Shown here piece after piece: positions 63,315 to 64,000 of a DNA stretch of 64,000 bases. Below the pieces are notes generated by a model. That model searched no databases. It was not told the origin of the DNA and saw nothing but the letters and a program-made list of their open reading frames with translations. Numbering within the stretch: position 1 is the stretch's first letter; every line of letters starts with the position of its first letter. Source of the stretch: JAVVEZ01 sp032250895 (GTDB lineage Bacteria > Pseudomonadota > Gammaproteobacteria > Pseudomonadales > Pseudohongiellaceae); NCBI GenBank assembly GCA_032250895.1, contig JAVVEZ010000005.1, positions 6,719-70,718 of the forward strand. The letters run 5' to 3'. The translations under genes were made by a program, and so were the position numbers.

Positions 63315-63844
63315 TTTTGCCACCTCACTGTGTCATACCGTTCATTGTAATTATCGGGCAGGCTATCATTGTCAAAAGCACATTTGAGTAATTCCCAGTT
63401 AAAAATTTCTCCAGTGTCACCACCCTCGTCCATGTTTACATAAATCGCAAAGACCGCCCCCTTTGGAAAAGGATTACGAGCCACTACACAGGCCATTCCC
63501 GGCTTGTATTTATAAATATAGGCCGGTTTTGTAATGTAAATCAAAACGGATTTGTCACCATCTTCCTTTAGATGTGGCCTCTTTAGACCTTGAAATACCG
63601 CATGCGCGTCTCTGATTCCCCTGGAATCATCAACTTCCGTTGAATGCCTTTCATAATAGCCGATGTTATTAACCGGCGGAGGATATCCACAGACGTTGTA
63701 GTACATCTGATAGATCCTATGGGTAGAGGCTATCTCACCGAGCTTCCCGACTATGCCTCTATCGACCCGCAGTCTGACTTCTTTATCTGGATCCCAGGGT
63801 GATGGAGCAATAACCTGCTCGACGTTCCTCTTGTTTGCTGCCAT
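63311..63844 (-). CDS. Hypothetical protein, upstream member of an unknown gene pair
   Basis: The 177-residue soluble protein begins MAANKRNVEQVIAPSPWDPDKEVR. It contains YYNVCGYPPPVNNIGYYERHSTEVDDSRGIRDAHAVF, then KSVLIYITKPAYIYKYKPGMACVVARNPFPKGAVFAIYVNM with two cysteines. No family is recognised. AGGA precedes ATG by 6 bases. It overlaps the downstream gene as ATGA. Base composition is AT-richer than the rml region, suggesting acquisition. The 156 bases upstream to the window end contain no gene I can identify. Confidence 0.65.
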   Translation of the reverse strand: MAANKRNVEQVIAPSPWDPDKEVRLRVDRGIVGKLGEIASTHRIYQMYYNVCGYPPPVNNIGYYERHSTEVDDSRGIRDAHAVFQGLKRPHLKEDGDKSVLIYITKPAYIYKYKPGMACVVARNPFPKGAVFAIYVNMDEGGDTGEIFNWELLKCAFDNDSLPDNYNERYDTVRWQK

Positions 63845-64000
63845 GCCAATCCTGATTAAAAAATGGCAAATTGCAAAAATCTGCCGTCTGATTCAGCTTG
63901 TCGATTTCTCTTGGCAGTATAGCCGTATAACGCTGTTTCTCTCTGAATATTTTGTTCCGTTTGTTTCAGCATACCCGATTGTACTCGCAGCAAGGCAAAA

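Overview
The window looks like chromosomal DNA of a GC-rich gammaproteobacterium, probably an aquatic or marine relative of Pseudomonas or Cellvibrionales. This rests on gene order, not on a marker gene. The order rppH-ptsP-lgt-thyA-folA matches the enterobacterial/pseudomonad arrangement. gcvH next to a two-gene iron transporter and a UbiI-type hydroxylase, glnK-ubiK-comM, and rep beside a cytochrome c5 gene, all recall Pseudomonas. I found no rRNA, tRNA, CRISPR array, integrase or intact insertion sequence.

Layout. Bases 1-16,100 are conserved housekeeping DNA: folate and thymidylate synthesis, lipoprotein maturation, the nitrogen-PTS enzyme, mRNA decapping, glycine cleavage, iron uptake with a Fur box, ubiquinone synthesis, rRNA methylation, PII signalling, competence and replication restart. 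Bases 16,300-18,200 are a small accessory zone with an orphan DUF2442 gene, an MntA-HepT toxin-antitoxin pair and gene remnants. Bases 18,200-42,250 are a visibly AT-richer surface-polysaccharide island. Nearly all of it is transcribed leftward, with many ATGA start/stop overlaps. It holds GDP-sugar genes (gmd, fcl-like, aminotransferase), dTDP-Fuc4NAc genes (wecE, wecD-like), a UDP-GlcNAc 2-epimerase, glycosyltransferases, two flippases, methyltransferases, a cupin, an HPr-kinase-like protein and three large poorly known membrane proteins. A truncated second gmd sits at its upstream edge.

Bases 42,577-48,966 carry a GC-rich leftward cluster of exported proteins: a cytochrome-like DUF1592/DUF1588 protein, a Tat-exported DUF1552 protein, an ankyrin protein and a metallo-beta-lactamase-fold protein with a degraded metal site. 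This is the best candidate for a little-described system. Bases 49,125-53,394 carry a rightward glycosyltransferase / DUF2304 / TPR membrane-protein group, followed by a RelBE-like pair and a matrixin metalloprotease with a coupled partner. Bases 56,254-62,727 are a second leftward sugar block with rmlB, rmlD, rmlC, rmlA, an epimerase and a rhamnosyltransferase-like enzyme. RmlA and RmlB would also make the precursor used by WecE in the first island. The right end holds two overlapping AT-richer genes of unknown function.

Small repeats run through the window. One dispersed palindromic family occurs throughout the housekeeping DNA and again at 60-63 kb, but I did not see it between about 15.7 and 60.0 kb. 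The rml block carries three further repeat types. Several genes (rsmE, ubiK, the 60 kb epimerase, rmlB, rmlD) have C-termini encoded by repeat DNA.
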